This document shows, one piece after another, positions 7,892 through 14,860 of a DNA stretch of 37,073 bases (positions within the stretch are counted from its first letter, which is position 1; each line of letters starts with the position of its first letter). Source of the stretch: an uncultured Bacillota bacterium (lineage in GTDB: Bacteria > Bacillota > Clostridia > Oscillospirales > Oscillospiraceae); NCBI GenBank assembly GCA_947426945.1, contig CANEFX010000024.1:1-37073 (forward strand), in the 5' to 3' direction. The notes below the pieces were generated by a model. That model was not told the origin of the DNA, did not search any database, and saw only the letters and a list, made by a program, of their open reading frames with translations. Position numbers and translations under genes: made by a program.

Positions 7892-7920
7892 ATCATATCA
7901 GAAACAGGATCGGAACGCAA
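7892..7920 (-). promoter_or_regulatory. Promoter of putP
   Basis: Minus-strand TTGCGT (7920-7915), 17-base spacer, TATGAT (7897-7892). It gives a leader of about 57 bases before the putP ATG. Confidence 0.75.
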
Positions 7921-7941
7921 TATAGAACAAACTCCGTACAA

Positions 7942-7988
7942 TAAAATAAAAATTGTCCCGTTTTCCTTTTTATATCAAGGAAAACGGG
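7942..7988 (-). terminator. Terminator of the TetR gene
   Basis: 12-base perfect stem CCCGTTTTCCTT / AAGGAAAACGGG (7957-7968 / 7977-7988) with an 8-base loop. On the minus strand it is followed by ACAATTTTTATTTT. Confidence 0.85.
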
Positions 7989-8036
7989 CCGTACATTTTC
8001 TTAAATACAATTTTGTACATTCCTACAAACTTCTGT

Positions 8037-8624
8037 CTATTTCCCTCGAAAGCCTTGTAGAAACATAGGCATCATGGTTTGGGCGTACTGGGACAGGGAG
8101 TAGTCCCCCTCGGACAGGCACCAGTCGTAGATGAGAGCCCGCTCGCACAGAGCGTACACCCGGACGATCTCGTTGGCGGTAACGTCAGAACGCAGCTCCC
8201 CCCGCTCCTGGCCCTGAAGCACCGTCTGGCGCAGCAGCCGGTAATAGGTGCGGTTGTGGTCCATGAGAGCTTTATCCCCCCGGGTGACCAGCTGATATGC
8301 GTACAGCCGGGCCGCCAGATCCAGGGATATGGAGTTCTCCAGCATGGAGAACAGTTCCCGATTGAGATACATCAGCTGCTCAAAGCGGTCCTGTTCCGGG
8401 TCCAGAGTCTCCATCAGGTCCTCATATTTCCGGTCGAATACGTCGGCCAGGGTGGACAGCAGGGCGTCTTTTCCCTGGAAATAGTGGTAGAAGGACCCAC
8501 GGGAGGTACCTGACTCCTCTATAATCTCCTCCACAGTGGTGTCGTCGTAGCCCTGGCGGTAAAACAGCCGCCACGCCGCGTCAATAATCTTTCCCCGGGT
8601 ATTCCGTATGTTCTTTTTTGCCAT
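8037..8624 (-). CDS. TetR/AcrR-family transcriptional regulator
   Basis: 195-residue repressor type. The N-terminal DNA-binding helix-turn-helix is clear: KIIDAAWRLFYRQGYDDTTVEEIIEESGTSRGSFYHYFQGKDALLSTL (residues about 12-58). The remainder is a helical ligand-binding domain that I cannot assign to a ligand. The start ATG at 8624 has GGAGG 7 bases upstream; the longer frame to 8648 lacks support. It lies between putP and an XRE regulator gene, all on the minus strand, but a terminator separates it from putP, so control of putP is only a guess. An inverted repeat at 8661-8682 just upstream could be its operator. Confidence 0.92.
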   Translation of the reverse strand: MAKKNIRNTRGKIIDAAWRLFYRQGYDDTTVEEIIEESGTSRGSFYHYFQGKDALLSTLADVFDRKYEDLMETLDPEQDRFEQLMYLNRELFSMLENSISLDLAARLYAYQLVTRGDKALMDHNRTYYRLLRQTVLQGQERGELRSDVTANEIVRVYALCERALIYDWCLSEGDYSLSQYAQTMMPMFLQGFRGK

Positions 8625-8660
8625 AGAGACCCCTCCTGACCGGCACACGTCTATACCGCC

Positions 8661-8707
8661 GCGGAATCAATTTTTATTCCGCTCCCCGCCCTCCGGTCGG
8701 GGAGCGG
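8661..8707 (-). promoter_or_regulatory. Overlapping inverted repeats between XRE and TetR genes
   Basis: GCGGAAT (8661-8667) pairs with ATTCCGC (8676-8682). A second hairpin, CCGCTCCCCG (8679-8688) with CGGGGAGCGG (8698-8707), shares four bases with it and starts right at the stop codon of the XRE gene. The second could be a weak terminator (its tail is A/T mixed, not a U-run); the first could be a TetR operator. No convincing TetR -35/-10 was found. Confidence 0.5.
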
Positions 8708-9601
8708 TCAATCCTCGTTCCGGTATGGGTTCAGCACGATATGGACCACAGTACACAGAATGCCGGCCACAGCGAATACCCACCATGCGGTGCGCCACAG
8801 GTTCAAGGCCAGCCCCAGCCCCACATAGAGGGCGGTGGTTACCATCATCAGCGTGCCGCAGATGGTGTTGATAAGGCCAATCCGCTTTTTCGCCTCCGGA
8901 GTGGGGTTGTTGTCCCGGTTGTACTCGTCGATCTTATACTTCTCCTCCTGAATGCCGGCGTAGACAAAAGAGGTCACCGCCCCGGCCACGATCATCAGAA
9001 AAATCGAGACGGCATAGGACTCGTAGGGCTCACCCGCGGGAGAGAGCACCAGCAACAGGGCCACATCGAAGAGGAGGGCTCCCACGCCTCCGGCGATAAA
9101 CCAGACGAATTTCTGCCGGAAGGCCTGTTTTTCCTGTTCGGTGTAGAAGTCAACGATGGTGGGGTGGGCCTTGCGGAAGTTTGCATTTTGCAGGCTGCTG
9201 GCCACGATCACCACCACGCATACTGCGATGACCAGCAGCAGAAAGGCTCCGATCAGATGCTCGGGGATGCCCCGGGCCTTCATCAGCAGGCTCAGCCCCA
9301 CCCCGGCGATAATGCCTCCGATGGCGAAGGCCATACGCTTGGAAAAACCATTCATAAAGCTGTCATATCGGGCGGTGTCCTCCACTAGGCTGTCCTCCAC
9401 ACTGCCCCGCATCAGGGCGTCCAGCGTGACGCTGTACAGGTCGCAGATGCGCAGGAGGGTATCCATCTCGGGAAAGCTCTGGGCGCTCTCCCACTTGCTC
9501 ACCGACTGGCGGGAAACCTCCAGCGCCTCGGCCAGCTGCTCCTGGGTCTGGCCCCGGTGGGCGCGGAGAAACTGCAGATTATCGGAAAATGCCATTTTCA
9601 T
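8708..9601 (-). CDS. XRE-family regulator with C-terminal membrane domain
   Basis: 297-residue protein. The HTH domain at residues about 5-60 reads FSDNLQFLRAHRGQTQEQLA...EVSRQSVSKWESAQSFPEMDTLL. The rest holds about five to six hydrophobic helices in three groups (about 90-135, 165-225, 245-290). Membrane-tethered XRE regulators of this layout are common in Clostridia and are often autoregulated; the signal is unknown. Two start codons are possible, ATG at 9601 (4 bases after GGAGG) and ATG at 9595 (10 bases), and neither spacing is ideal. A second regulator of similar design lies 110 bases upstream on the same strand. Confidence 0.85.
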   Translation of the reverse strand: MKMAFSDNLQFLRAHRGQTQEQLAEALEVSRQSVSKWESAQSFPEMDTLLRICDLYSVTLDALMRGSVEDSLVEDTARYDSFMNGFSKRMAFAIGGIIAGVGLSLLMKARGIPEHLIGAFLLLVIAVCVVVIVASSLQNANFRKAHPTIVDFYTEQEKQAFRQKFVWFIAGGVGALLFDVALLLVLSPAGEPYESYAVSIFLMIVAGAVTSFVYAGIQEEKYKIDEYNRDNNPTPEAKKRIGLINTICGTLMMVTTALYVGLGLALNLWRTAWWVFAVAGILCTVVHIVLNPYRNED

Positions 9602-9648
9602 ATAACCTCCTTGGATTCAGGATGATCCAAGCTTACCCCGGCGCAGGC

Positions 9649-9704
9649 CGCAACTCCACCGATTCTCTGTTGCGTTTGAAATTTTTCTGTCAACTTCCGG
9701 TTGC
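9649..9704 (-). promoter_or_regulatory. GCAAC/GTTGC inverted repeats between the two XRE genes
   Basis: CGCAAC (9649-9654) with GTTGCG (9669-9674), then CAAC (9691-9694) with GTTG (9700-9703). The same half-site occurs in a perfect palindrome upstream of the other XRE gene (10449-10463). They are candidate operators for one or both regulators. A minus-strand TTGACA (9693-9688) overlaps the second site, but no matching -10 is evident. Confidence 0.45.
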
Positions 9705-9711
9705 ACAGGGA

Positions 9712-10371
9712 TTATCTCTCCCCTTTTCCTTTTTTCCACAAGACAAATGCCAGAATCAGGCCCCCTGTTACCATCACAAGACCGATAATCAGGGCCAGTG
9801 TGGGAATGGCCATCATGACCGACTGAATTCCGGACAGGCCGGAGGGAGCGGACTGGACAGGCTGTCCATCGATCACAATAGTATAGCCGTCCGGGATTCC
9901 AAAGACGGGCGCCCCGTTGAGGGAGGGCGTCCCCGAAAGGTCCATACCGCCCATGCTTCCGAAAGCTGCGGAGAACATAAGCCGCCCGATCATCCCGAAC
10001 AGGGCCAACCCCGCCCCCTGAAGGGCAATGTAAATGCCGGCCAGCCATCCCCAGCGGCGGACCATCTTCCCGATAAAACCGGGAAGATTGCTGCCCGGCG
10101 CGGCCTCGGGCGGGGGTGGAGGGGGGACGGGCTCCTCCCGGAACTGGACCGGGGCTTCGGGCCGCTCCGGCTCCTCCTCTTCGTCCAGCAGATGGTCAGT
10201 GGTGACCCCGAAAGCCTTTGCCAGGGCCAGCAGCTTGTTGATATCGGGGGCGGCCTCGTCCAGCTCCCACTTGCTCACCGCCTGACGGGACACCCCCACC
10301 CGGGCGGCCAGCTCCTCCTGGGACAGTTTTCCCTGCCGGCGGTAGTATGCAATTTTTTCATTCAGTTTCAT
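9712..10371 (-). CDS. XRE-family regulator with proline-rich linker and two membrane helices
   Basis: 219-residue protein. HTH domain at residues 1-60 (KLNEKIAYYRRQGKLSQEELAARVGVSRQAVSKWELDEAAPDINKLL). An acidic linker (DEEEEPERPEAP) and a PPPPPP run follow at about 64-95, then a hydrophobic helix around 108-135 and another around 185-210, with a basic KKGKGER end. A mostly polar loop lies between the helices and may be extracytoplasmic. The start ATG at 10371 has GGAGG 8 bases upstream. The design suggests a membrane-bound sensor-regulator; the signal and targets are unknown. Confidence 0.83.
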   Translation of the reverse strand: MKLNEKIAYYRRQGKLSQEELAARVGVSRQAVSKWELDEAAPDINKLLALAKAFGVTTDHLLDEEEEPERPEAPVQFREEPVPPPPPPEAAPGSNLPGFIGKMVRRWGWLAGIYIALQGAGLALFGMIGRLMFSAAFGSMGGMDLSGTPSLNGAPVFGIPDGYTIVIDGQPVQSAPSGLSGIQSVMMAIPTLALIIGLVMVTGGLILAFVLWKKGKGER

Positions 10372-10448
10372 GAAATAAGCCTCCTTTCCTGTGTGACCAG
10401 CCTATCAGAAAAGGCGGTTGCGGTCCACCAGGAAGAGCTGGAAATTTC

Positions 10449-10463
10449 CGCAACCAATGGTTG
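10449..10463. promoter_or_regulatory. Palindrome upstream of the XRE gene
   Basis: GCAACCAATGGTTGC: perfect 7-base arms around one central base, 78 bases upstream of the XRE start at 10371. TTGCGG (10408-10413) and CCGCAA (10443-10448) form a wider inverted pair next to it. It shares the GCAAC half-site with 9649-9704, so it is a candidate operator. No clear -35/-10 pair was found. From here to 10647 no gene is seen. Confidence 0.5.
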
Positions 10464-10768
10464 CGAAGCGGTAAAAAATTTCTGGGGACTGTCGCCATTG
10501 AAAGATCCGGCCCTCCCCGGTCCCAGGAAGGCGCTAAAGTATCCCCCCGATGGTTGGGGCCTCCCTCCTGAACACGACAAAGCCGCCCCGACACACATGC
10601 GTATCACGGCAGCGCACAGATGCGAGGATTTTCCTTGCCTGGTTCCGCCCGAAACGTGATTTTGTCTTTTTCGGGTCGGATACATGCGCTCACCGTAAGG
10701 CCAGCATACACCCGGACGGGTTCGATTTGGAAAGGAGGCGCAGCGCAATGAGCGCGCTCTGACTTTTG

Positions 10769-10806
10769 AAAAAAGTCGGAGCAAGCAATATGAAGCTTGC
10801 TCCGAC
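10769..10806 (-). terminator. Second terminator hairpin of the tRNA-Ser repeat
   Basis: 12-base perfect stem (10775-10786 / 10795-10806), 8-base loop, followed on the minus strand by six U residues. Confidence 0.8.
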
Positions 10807-10929
10807 GTGAAATACCTGCCCGGTTTAGAAGTACCGGCTTCCACGTCCGCGCCCAAAAACCAAATCGCAACCCAACGCAGTAGTTGCGATTTGGAAAGGA
10901 GCCGCGACAAAATGAGTGAGAGGTGATTT

Positions 10930-10970
10930 TTATAAAAAGTCGCCGCGAACGATATGACGTCCGCGGCGAC
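10930..10970 (-). terminator. Terminator of tRNA-Ser
   Basis: Stem GTCGCCGCG / CGCGGCGAC (10939-10947 / 10962-10970) begins one base after the CCA end of the tRNA and is followed on the minus strand by UUUUUAUAAAAA. Confidence 0.85.
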
Positions 10971-10971
10971 G

Positions 10972-11060
10972 TGGCGCAGCGGGAGGGATTCGAACCCTCG
11001 TGGGATTGCTCCCAAACTGATTTCGAGTCAGCCCCGTTATGACCACTTCGATACCGCTGC
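10972..11060 (-). tRNA. tRNA-Ser (anticodon CGA)
   Basis: Seven-base acceptor stem GCAGCGG / CCGCTGC, anticodon stem-loop GCTGA-CTCGAAA-TCAGT with anticodon CGA reading the UCG codon, a long variable arm with a GGGA/TCCC stem typical of class II tRNAs, T-arm GAGGG-TTCGAAT-CCCTC, discriminator G, and an encoded CCA end (10974-10972). All arms fold, so the call is firm. Confidence 0.95.
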
Positions 11061-11094
11061 CTATATTGACCCATCATTTAGCGGAGCTTTTTTT

Positions 11095-11123
11095 AGAATA
11101 CCAGACATCGGCGCAAAAATCAA
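11095..11123 (-). promoter_or_regulatory. Promoter of tRNA-Ser
   Basis: Minus-strand TTGATT (11123-11118), 17-base spacer ending TGG, TATTCT (11100-11095), an extended -10. Start would be near 11088, a 28-base leader before the tRNA. Confidence 0.65.
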
Positions 11124-11132
11124 GGTCTTGCA

Positions 11133-11780
11133 TCAATCTTTTCTCTCCGGTTTCCGCCAGGGAACATCCTTGAACCGCTCTTCCGCCTCTAAAACCTCTA
11201 TTGTCCCGGCAGAGGCGTCCAGCAGGCGGGCGGCAAATAAAGCTGCGCGTTCCTCCGGAATCAACACAGACAGCAGTACGTCGGCGCCATAATTCACATC
11301 TTCCTCCACACCGCCGCTTCGGAGCACTTCCCGGCGGACTTCTTCGAACTGGGCGTAGGTGCAGGGCACCTCCATAGCCACCCAGCGGCGGACCACGGAA
11401 ACGCCCGCGGCGTCCAAGGCATCCTTGGCACTCCTGGCATAGGCCCGCACCAACCCCCCAGCCCCCAGCAGAATCCCGCCGAAATACCGGGTCACCACGC
11501 AGACCGCATCCGTAATACCTTCCCGCTGGAATACGTTCAGCATGGGCTGTCCGGCAGTGCCCTGGGGCTCTCCGTCATCTGAATACCGCTCCACGCCCCC
11601 CTTATAGAGCCGGTAGCACCAGCAGTTATGCCGGGCGTCGTAGTGCTTTTTCCGGGTCTCCTCGATCCGGGCCCGCGCCTCCTCCTCTGAGGACACCCTC
11701 CACACCTGGCCGACAAAACGGGATCGCTTTTCCACCAATTCCGTTTCGCCGTGCCCTGTGGGAATATAGTACTCTGTCAT
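11133..11780 (-). CDS. yigZ: YigZ/IMPACT-family protein
   Basis: 215-residue protein of the conserved YigZ/IMPACT (UPF0029) family. It shows KRSRFVGQVWRV, KHYDARHNCWCYRLY, RYSDDGEPQGTAGQPML and VVTRYFGGILLGAGGLVRAY, the family core, then the C-terminal domain of about 70 residues. Length is normal for the family. The eukaryotic relative IMPACT affects translational stress signalling; the bacterial role is not settled. The start ATG at 11780 lies 4 bases after the stop of the small HTH gene, and the ribosome binding site overlaps that stop, so the two form a coupled operon. A longer frame to 11873 overlaps the HTH gene and is rejected. Confidence 0.92.
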   Translation of the reverse strand: MTEYYIPTGHGETELVEKRSRFVGQVWRVSSEEEARARIEETRKKHYDARHNCWCYRLYKGGVERYSDDGEPQGTAGQPMLNVFQREGITDAVCVVTRYFGGILLGAGGLVRAYARSAKDALDAAGVSVVRRWVAMEVPCTYAQFEEVRREVLRSGGVEEDVNYGADVLLSVLIPEERAALFAARLLDASAGTIEVLEAEERFKDVPWRKPERKD

Positions 11781-11784
11781 GCGC

Positions 11785-11979
11785 TCACCTCTCGTCCGGA
11801 AACACCCTGATCTCCAATGCCTCACAGATACGAAAAAATTGCTCCAGAGAGGGGTTCTTCCTGCCCCGCTCAATCTCGCTCAAAAAGGTCTGGGTGATGC
11901 CCAGCCGTTCTGCAAGCCCGTTCTGGCTCAGACCAAGGGACTCCCGTTTTTTCTTCAGCACCAGCCGGTAATCTTCCAT
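11785..11979 (-). CDS. Small XRE-family HTH regulator
   Basis: 64-residue protein that is little more than one helix-turn-helix domain: LVLKKKRESLGLSQNGLAERLGITQTFLSEIERGRKNPSLEQFFRICEAL. It should bind DNA as a dimer. The start ATG at 11979 follows GGAGG by 8 bases. Its promoter is flanked and overlapped by two similar inverted repeats (12003-12046), so negative autoregulation is likely. It is transcribed with yigZ, which suggests it sets the level of YigZ. Confidence 0.92.
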   Translation of the reverse strand: MEDYRLVLKKKRESLGLSQNGLAERLGITQTFLSEIERGRKNPSLEQFFRICEALEIRVFPDER

Positions 11980-11999
11980 GCTATCACCCTCCGGCTCCT

Positions 12000-12046
12000 A
12001 TTATAGCTTACAGCTATCATTTTGAAAACAAGAGCTTTCAGCTCTT
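12000..12046 (-). promoter_or_regulatory. Promoter with two AGCT-N3-AGCT operators
   Basis: Minus-strand TTTTCA (12028-12023), 17-base spacer, perfect TATAAT (12005-12000). Inverted repeat 1, ATAGCT-TAC-AGCTAT (12003-12017), overlaps the -10. Inverted repeat 2, AAGAGCT-TTC-AGCTCTT (12030-12046), sits just upstream of the -35. Both have the same AGCT-N3-AGCT core and their centres are 28 bases apart. Confidence 0.8.
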
Positions 12047-12071
12047 GCCCGTCCTGCTCCCCCTCCCATAT

Positions 12072-12112
12072 GAAAGAGGCCCGGCCCTTCCTTCCGGAAA
12101 GGCCGGGCCTCT
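12072..12112 (-). terminator. Terminator of spoIIID
   Basis: 12-base stem AGAGGCCCGGCC / GGCCGGGCCTCT (12075-12086 / 12101-12112). The minus-strand tail is a short UUUC, so termination may be moderate. Confidence 0.65.
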
Positions 12113-12149
12113 TATGGGGCGGCGGCAGGCACAGACCCTGCTGTACTTT

Positions 12150-12398
12150 TCATGCCCCCTTGTATTTCTTCCGTGTGGCAATGCCGCCCCGGATGTGCCG
12201 CTCAGCCTTGTTCTGCTCCAGGACCTCTTTCACCTGGAGGTAGAGCGTACGGTTGAAAGTGGGCAGGCGCTCAGCTAAATCCTTATGTACCGAGCTCTTG
12301 CTGATTCCAAACTTTTGTGCCGCGGAACGCACCGTCGCCCGGTTTTCCAGGATGTAGAGCGCCAGACGCTCAGCCCGTTCCTCCATATTTCCTTTCAA
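12150..12398 (-). CDS. spoIIID: Sporulation transcription factor SpoIIID
   Basis: 82-residue DNA-binding protein that adjusts sigma-E-dependent gene expression in the mother cell. Residues ENRATVRSAAQKFGISKSSVHKDLAERLP form the HTH, and AERHIRGGIATRKKYKG is the conserved basic C-terminus. The start is taken as TTG at 12398, giving MKGNMEERA, because clostridial SpoIIID proteins as I know them begin MKxYxEERA and GGGGAG lies upstream; the alternative is ATG at 12386. The promoter at 12429-12457 fits sigma-E, as expected for this gene. It shows that the organism belongs to a spore-forming lineage. Confidence 0.95.
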   Translation of the reverse strand: MKGNMEERAERLALYILENRATVRSAAQKFGISKSSVHKDLAERLPTFNRTLYLQVKEVLEQNKAERHIRGGIATRKKYKGA

Positions 12399-12428
12399 AG
12401 CACAACACTCCCCGCCTCTTGCTGTTTC

Positions 12429-12457
12429 AATCTATGCTGGCTTCGGAGGAGATATGA
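12429..12457 (-). promoter_or_regulatory. Sigma-E-type promoter of spoIIID
   Basis: Minus-strand TCATATC (12457-12451), 14-base spacer, CATAGATT (12436-12429). Compared with the Bacillus sigma-E consensus (KMATATT, 14 bases, CATACAMT) it matches 6 of 7 and 6 of 8 positions with correct spacing. Confidence 0.7.
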
Positions 12458-12503
12458 ACCCTTTTCCCCGCTCCGGAATAGACTGAAAAAAGGAGTGATT
12501 GCG

Positions 12504-13574
12504 GTGAGCGGTCTCTTGGATTACCTGGCCTGGCGAGGCGACCTGTCCTTTGACCAGGCCTCCTTCTGTCCTGTGGACGGGCTGATTCTGTCTGTGTTGT
12601 CCTATGTGCATTTTGACGGTCTGGCGCCTCGGGGGACAGACCGTCCCGTCCCTCTGGGTCAGACGGCGGAGCGATACCTCTCCCTTCCGGAGGCACAGCG
12701 GGGGCGCCGCCGGTGCGGAGAGGACCTGACCCTTCTCCGGTCTCTGTCAGACGCTCCCCGGTTTTCCCGGCTGGAATTGTGCCGCTGCGCCGACCGCTTC
12801 ATCCCCCGGGAGGAGACCCAGTTTGCAGCCCTGACCGTGCTGCTGGGGGACGGCTCCGCTTATCTGGCCTTTCGGGGCACAGACGGCACCCTGGTTGGCT
12901 GGAAGGAGGACTTCAACCTGAGCTTCATGGATGTGGTCCCCGCCCAGCTGGAAGCGGCAGAGTACATTCAGGACTTCGCCCTGTCCTTCCCCGGACCGCT
13001 GCGGCTGGGGGGGCACTCCAAGGGGGGCAATCTGGCGGCGGCGGGGGCCTCTCTGGCCGCCGCAAAGGCGCGGGACAGAATCCAATCGGTGTGGTCCTTC
13101 GACGGTCCCGGCCTCAATCCCTATCTGTTAGCCCGTCCGGGATATCAGGAACTGCGCACCCGCATCCGCAGCTTTGTACCCAAGTCGTCGGTGGTTGGAC
13201 TGCTGCTTACCCACGAGGAGCCCCACACCGTGGTGGACAGCAACCAGGAGGGACTGTTTCAGCACAACCCCTACTCCTGGCAGATACTGGGGCCCGACTT
13301 TGTCCGGCTGGAGGAGGTGGACGCCGGCAGCCGCCTGATCGACCGGACTTTAAAGAACTGGCTGGCCGGACTGACCGGAGCGCAGCGGGAGACGGTGGCA
13401 GACACCCTGTACGAGCTGCTGACCGACCGGGATGCCAGAACGGTCAAGGAGGCGCTTGAGCCCAAAAACCTGGCCAACGCCCTCCGGGCCGCTCTGGATG
13501 TCGATCCCAAGGACCTGCTCACCCTGACGGGGTCGCTGGCCCGCCTGGCCGGAGCCGCCCTGCGAGCTCTGTAA
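12504..13574 (+). CDS. DUF2974 alpha/beta-hydrolase (Mbeg1-like lipase family)
   Basis: 356-residue protein. It begins SGLLDYLAWRGDLSF, typical of DUF2974. The hydrolase core has YLAFRGTDGTLVGWKEDFNLSF (lipase-3-like strand) and the nucleophile elbow GGHSKGGN with Ser172. SFDGPGLNPYLL and a later HNPYSW may supply the acid and His of a catalytic triad. There is no signal peptide, so it should act in the cytoplasm; the substrate is unknown. The start is GTG at 12504, 9 bases after AAAGGAG. The frame continues upstream but antisense to spoIIID. Its promoter region must overlap that of spoIIID; I could not define it. Confidence 0.85.
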   Translation: MSGLLDYLAWRGDLSFDQASFCPVDGLILSVLSYVHFDGLAPRGTDRPVPLGQTAERYLSLPEAQRGRRRCGEDLTLLRSLSDAPRFSRLELCRCADRFIPREETQFAALTVLLGDGSAYLAFRGTDGTLVGWKEDFNLSFMDVVPAQLEAAEYIQDFALSFPGPLRLGGHSKGGNLAAAGASLAAAKARDRIQSVWSFDGPGLNPYLLARPGYQELRTRIRSFVPKSSVVGLLLTHEEPHTVVDSNQEGLFQHNPYSWQILGPDFVRLEEVDAGSRLIDRTLKNWLAGLTGAQRETVADTLYELLTDRDARTVKEALEPKNLANALRAALDVDPKDLLTLTGSLARLAGAALRAL

Positions 13575-13638
13575 CGCTTTGGACTGACCGGCGACATGTT
13601 TCGACGCCGTAAAGATTTCCCATCTCCCTGCCCCGGGC

Positions 13639-13667
13639 TTTACCTTTTGCAGAATTTTTGTTATAAT
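13639..13667 (+). promoter_or_regulatory. Promoter of the KdpDE-like operon
   Basis: TTTACC (13639-13644), 17-base spacer, perfect TATAAT (13662-13667), 30 bases before the kinase ATG. Confidence 0.8.
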
Positions 13668-13696
13668 CGAAAGGAATTCATGTGGGAGGCGGCACT

Positions 13697-14860
13697 ATGT
13701 TCCGGTATTTTCAGGATCTGTACCATTGGGTGGACATACAGGGCCACCGCATTCCTGCCGTCCCCCGGAACCTGGGAATTACGGCGCTGTTCCTGTGCGC
13801 CGCCTACTGCGCCAGCGGTATCCTCATTACTCACACCGGGGGAGAGAACAACTCCGCTCTGGTCTTCGTGCTGGCAGTGGCTCTGATCTCTCTGCTCACC
13901 TCCGGGTATTTCTACGGCATTGCCGCCTCCATCATTGGGGCGCTGTGCATCAATGTCTATTTTATGGAGCCCTATGAGGCCTTTTCCCTCAGCCGCACCG
14001 GCTACCCGGTGGCCATGCTGTCCATGGTGGCCATCTCCTGCGTCATCTGCGCCCTTACCGCCCGGGTGAAGAAACAGGCCACCGAGGCCGTTCGCCGGGA
14101 GAAGAAGGCCAAAGCCCTTTATGAGCAGAATGAGAAGCTCAACGCCGAAAAGGCGGCCATCCAGCTGGAGTCCGAGCGAGTCGCCATCCGGGAGAGCATC
14201 CTCCGGGCAGTATCCCACGACCTGCGCACCCCCCTGACAGCCATCTCCGGCACTGTGTCCGTACTTCTGGAAAGTCCGGAGGTCTCCCCAAAAAATGTGG
14301 CCATGCTCAACGATATTAAACAGGACGCGGACAGCCTTATCATTATGGTGGAAAATCTGCTGTCTGTCACCCGCATTCAGGACGGCACCATGCCCCTGAA
14401 AAAGCGGGAGGAAATGCTGGAGGAGGTGGCGGGAGACGCCCTGCTCACCACCCGGCGGCGCTTCCCGGACTGCCGGGTGGATCTTGAGCTGCCGGAGGAC
14501 ATCCTCTATCTGCCCATGGACTCTCTTCTGGTGCGCCAGGTGATGATTAACCTGCTGGAAAACGCCATCCGCCACTCCGGTGACAGCTCTCACATCTGCA
14601 TGCGGCTGTACCGCCGGGAGGACCGCGCGGTAGTGGAGGTCCGGGACCGGGGCCGGGGGCTGTCTCCGGAGGTCCTCCAGGCTGTGCGGAGCGGGGAGGC
14701 CATGCCTCTCAACGGAGACGCCACCCGGGGGATGGGCATCGGGCTGTCCGTCTGCCAGAGCATTATCAAGGCCCACGGCGGCTTTTTTACCGCAGAAAAC
14801 GATCCGTCAGGCGGGGCTGTATTCCGCTTTGGCCTGCCCACAGAAGGAGCGCAGCTATGA
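13697..14860 (+). CDS. KdpD-type sensor histidine kinase lacking the KdpD/Usp N-terminus
   Basis: 387-residue membrane kinase. A DUF4118-type bundle of about four helices (residues about 28-122, with NVYFMEPYEAFSL) is followed by a coiled coil (125-165), the H-box AVSHDLRTPL with phospho-accepting His174, the N-box LLENAIRHS, and the G-boxes VRDRGRGLS and GMGIGLSVCQSI. This corresponds to the C-terminal half of KdpD, which senses potassium or osmotic state; the N-terminal ATP-binding/Usp part is missing. The start ATG at 13697 follows GGGAGG by 7 bases. The gene overlaps the regulator gene by ATGA. No kdpFABC is in the window, so the target genes are unknown. Confidence 0.9.
   Translation: MFRYFQDLYHWVDIQGHRIPAVPRNLGITALFLCAAYCASGILITHTGGENNSALVFVLAVALISLLTSGYFYGIAASIIGALCINVYFMEPYEAFSLSRTGYPVAMLSMVAISCVICALTARVKKQATEAVRREKKAKALYEQNEKLNAEKAAIQLESERVAIRESILRAVSHDLRTPLTAISGTVSVLLESPEVSPKNVAMLNDIKQDADSLIIMVENLLSVTRIQDGTMPLKKREEMLEEVAGDALLTTRRRFPDCRVDLELPEDILYLPMDSLLVRQVMINLLENAIRHSGDSSHICMRLYRREDRAVVEVRDRGRGLSPEVLQAVRSGEAMPLNGDATRGMGIGLSVCQSIIKAHGGFFTAENDPSGGAVFRFGLPTEGAQL

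Larger units (their letters stand above)
10648..10970 (-). repeat. Tandem modules downstream of tRNA-Ser
   Basis: Two diverged units of about 165 bases follow tRNA-Ser on the minus strand. Each contains a GC hairpin with a U-tract (10939-10970; 10769-10806), a GC-rich stretch, and the shared 15-mer CGATTTGGAAAGGAG (plus-strand 10723-10737 and 10887-10901). A perfect 12-base inverted repeat CCAAATCGCAAC / GTTGCGATTTGG spans 10860-10894, and a smaller hairpin lies at 10648-10675. On the plus strand each 15-mer is followed by a 4-codon ATG frame (MSAL at 10749, MSER at 10912), probably by chance. A 157-codon minus-strand frame crosses this region, but it also runs through the tRNA and is not a gene. 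I suspect a dispersed tRNA-associated repeat of Clostridia genomes. Confidence 0.7.

Noticed and set aside
7990-8036. Repeated GTAC sites downstream of the TetR gene as operators
   Set aside because: They lie between the TetR stop and its terminator, not at a promoter, and the arms are irregular.
10604-11077. 157-codon minus-strand frame that could be read as a hypothetical protein
   Set aside because: It covers the whole tRNA-Ser and two terminator hairpins, so it cannot be a normal gene.
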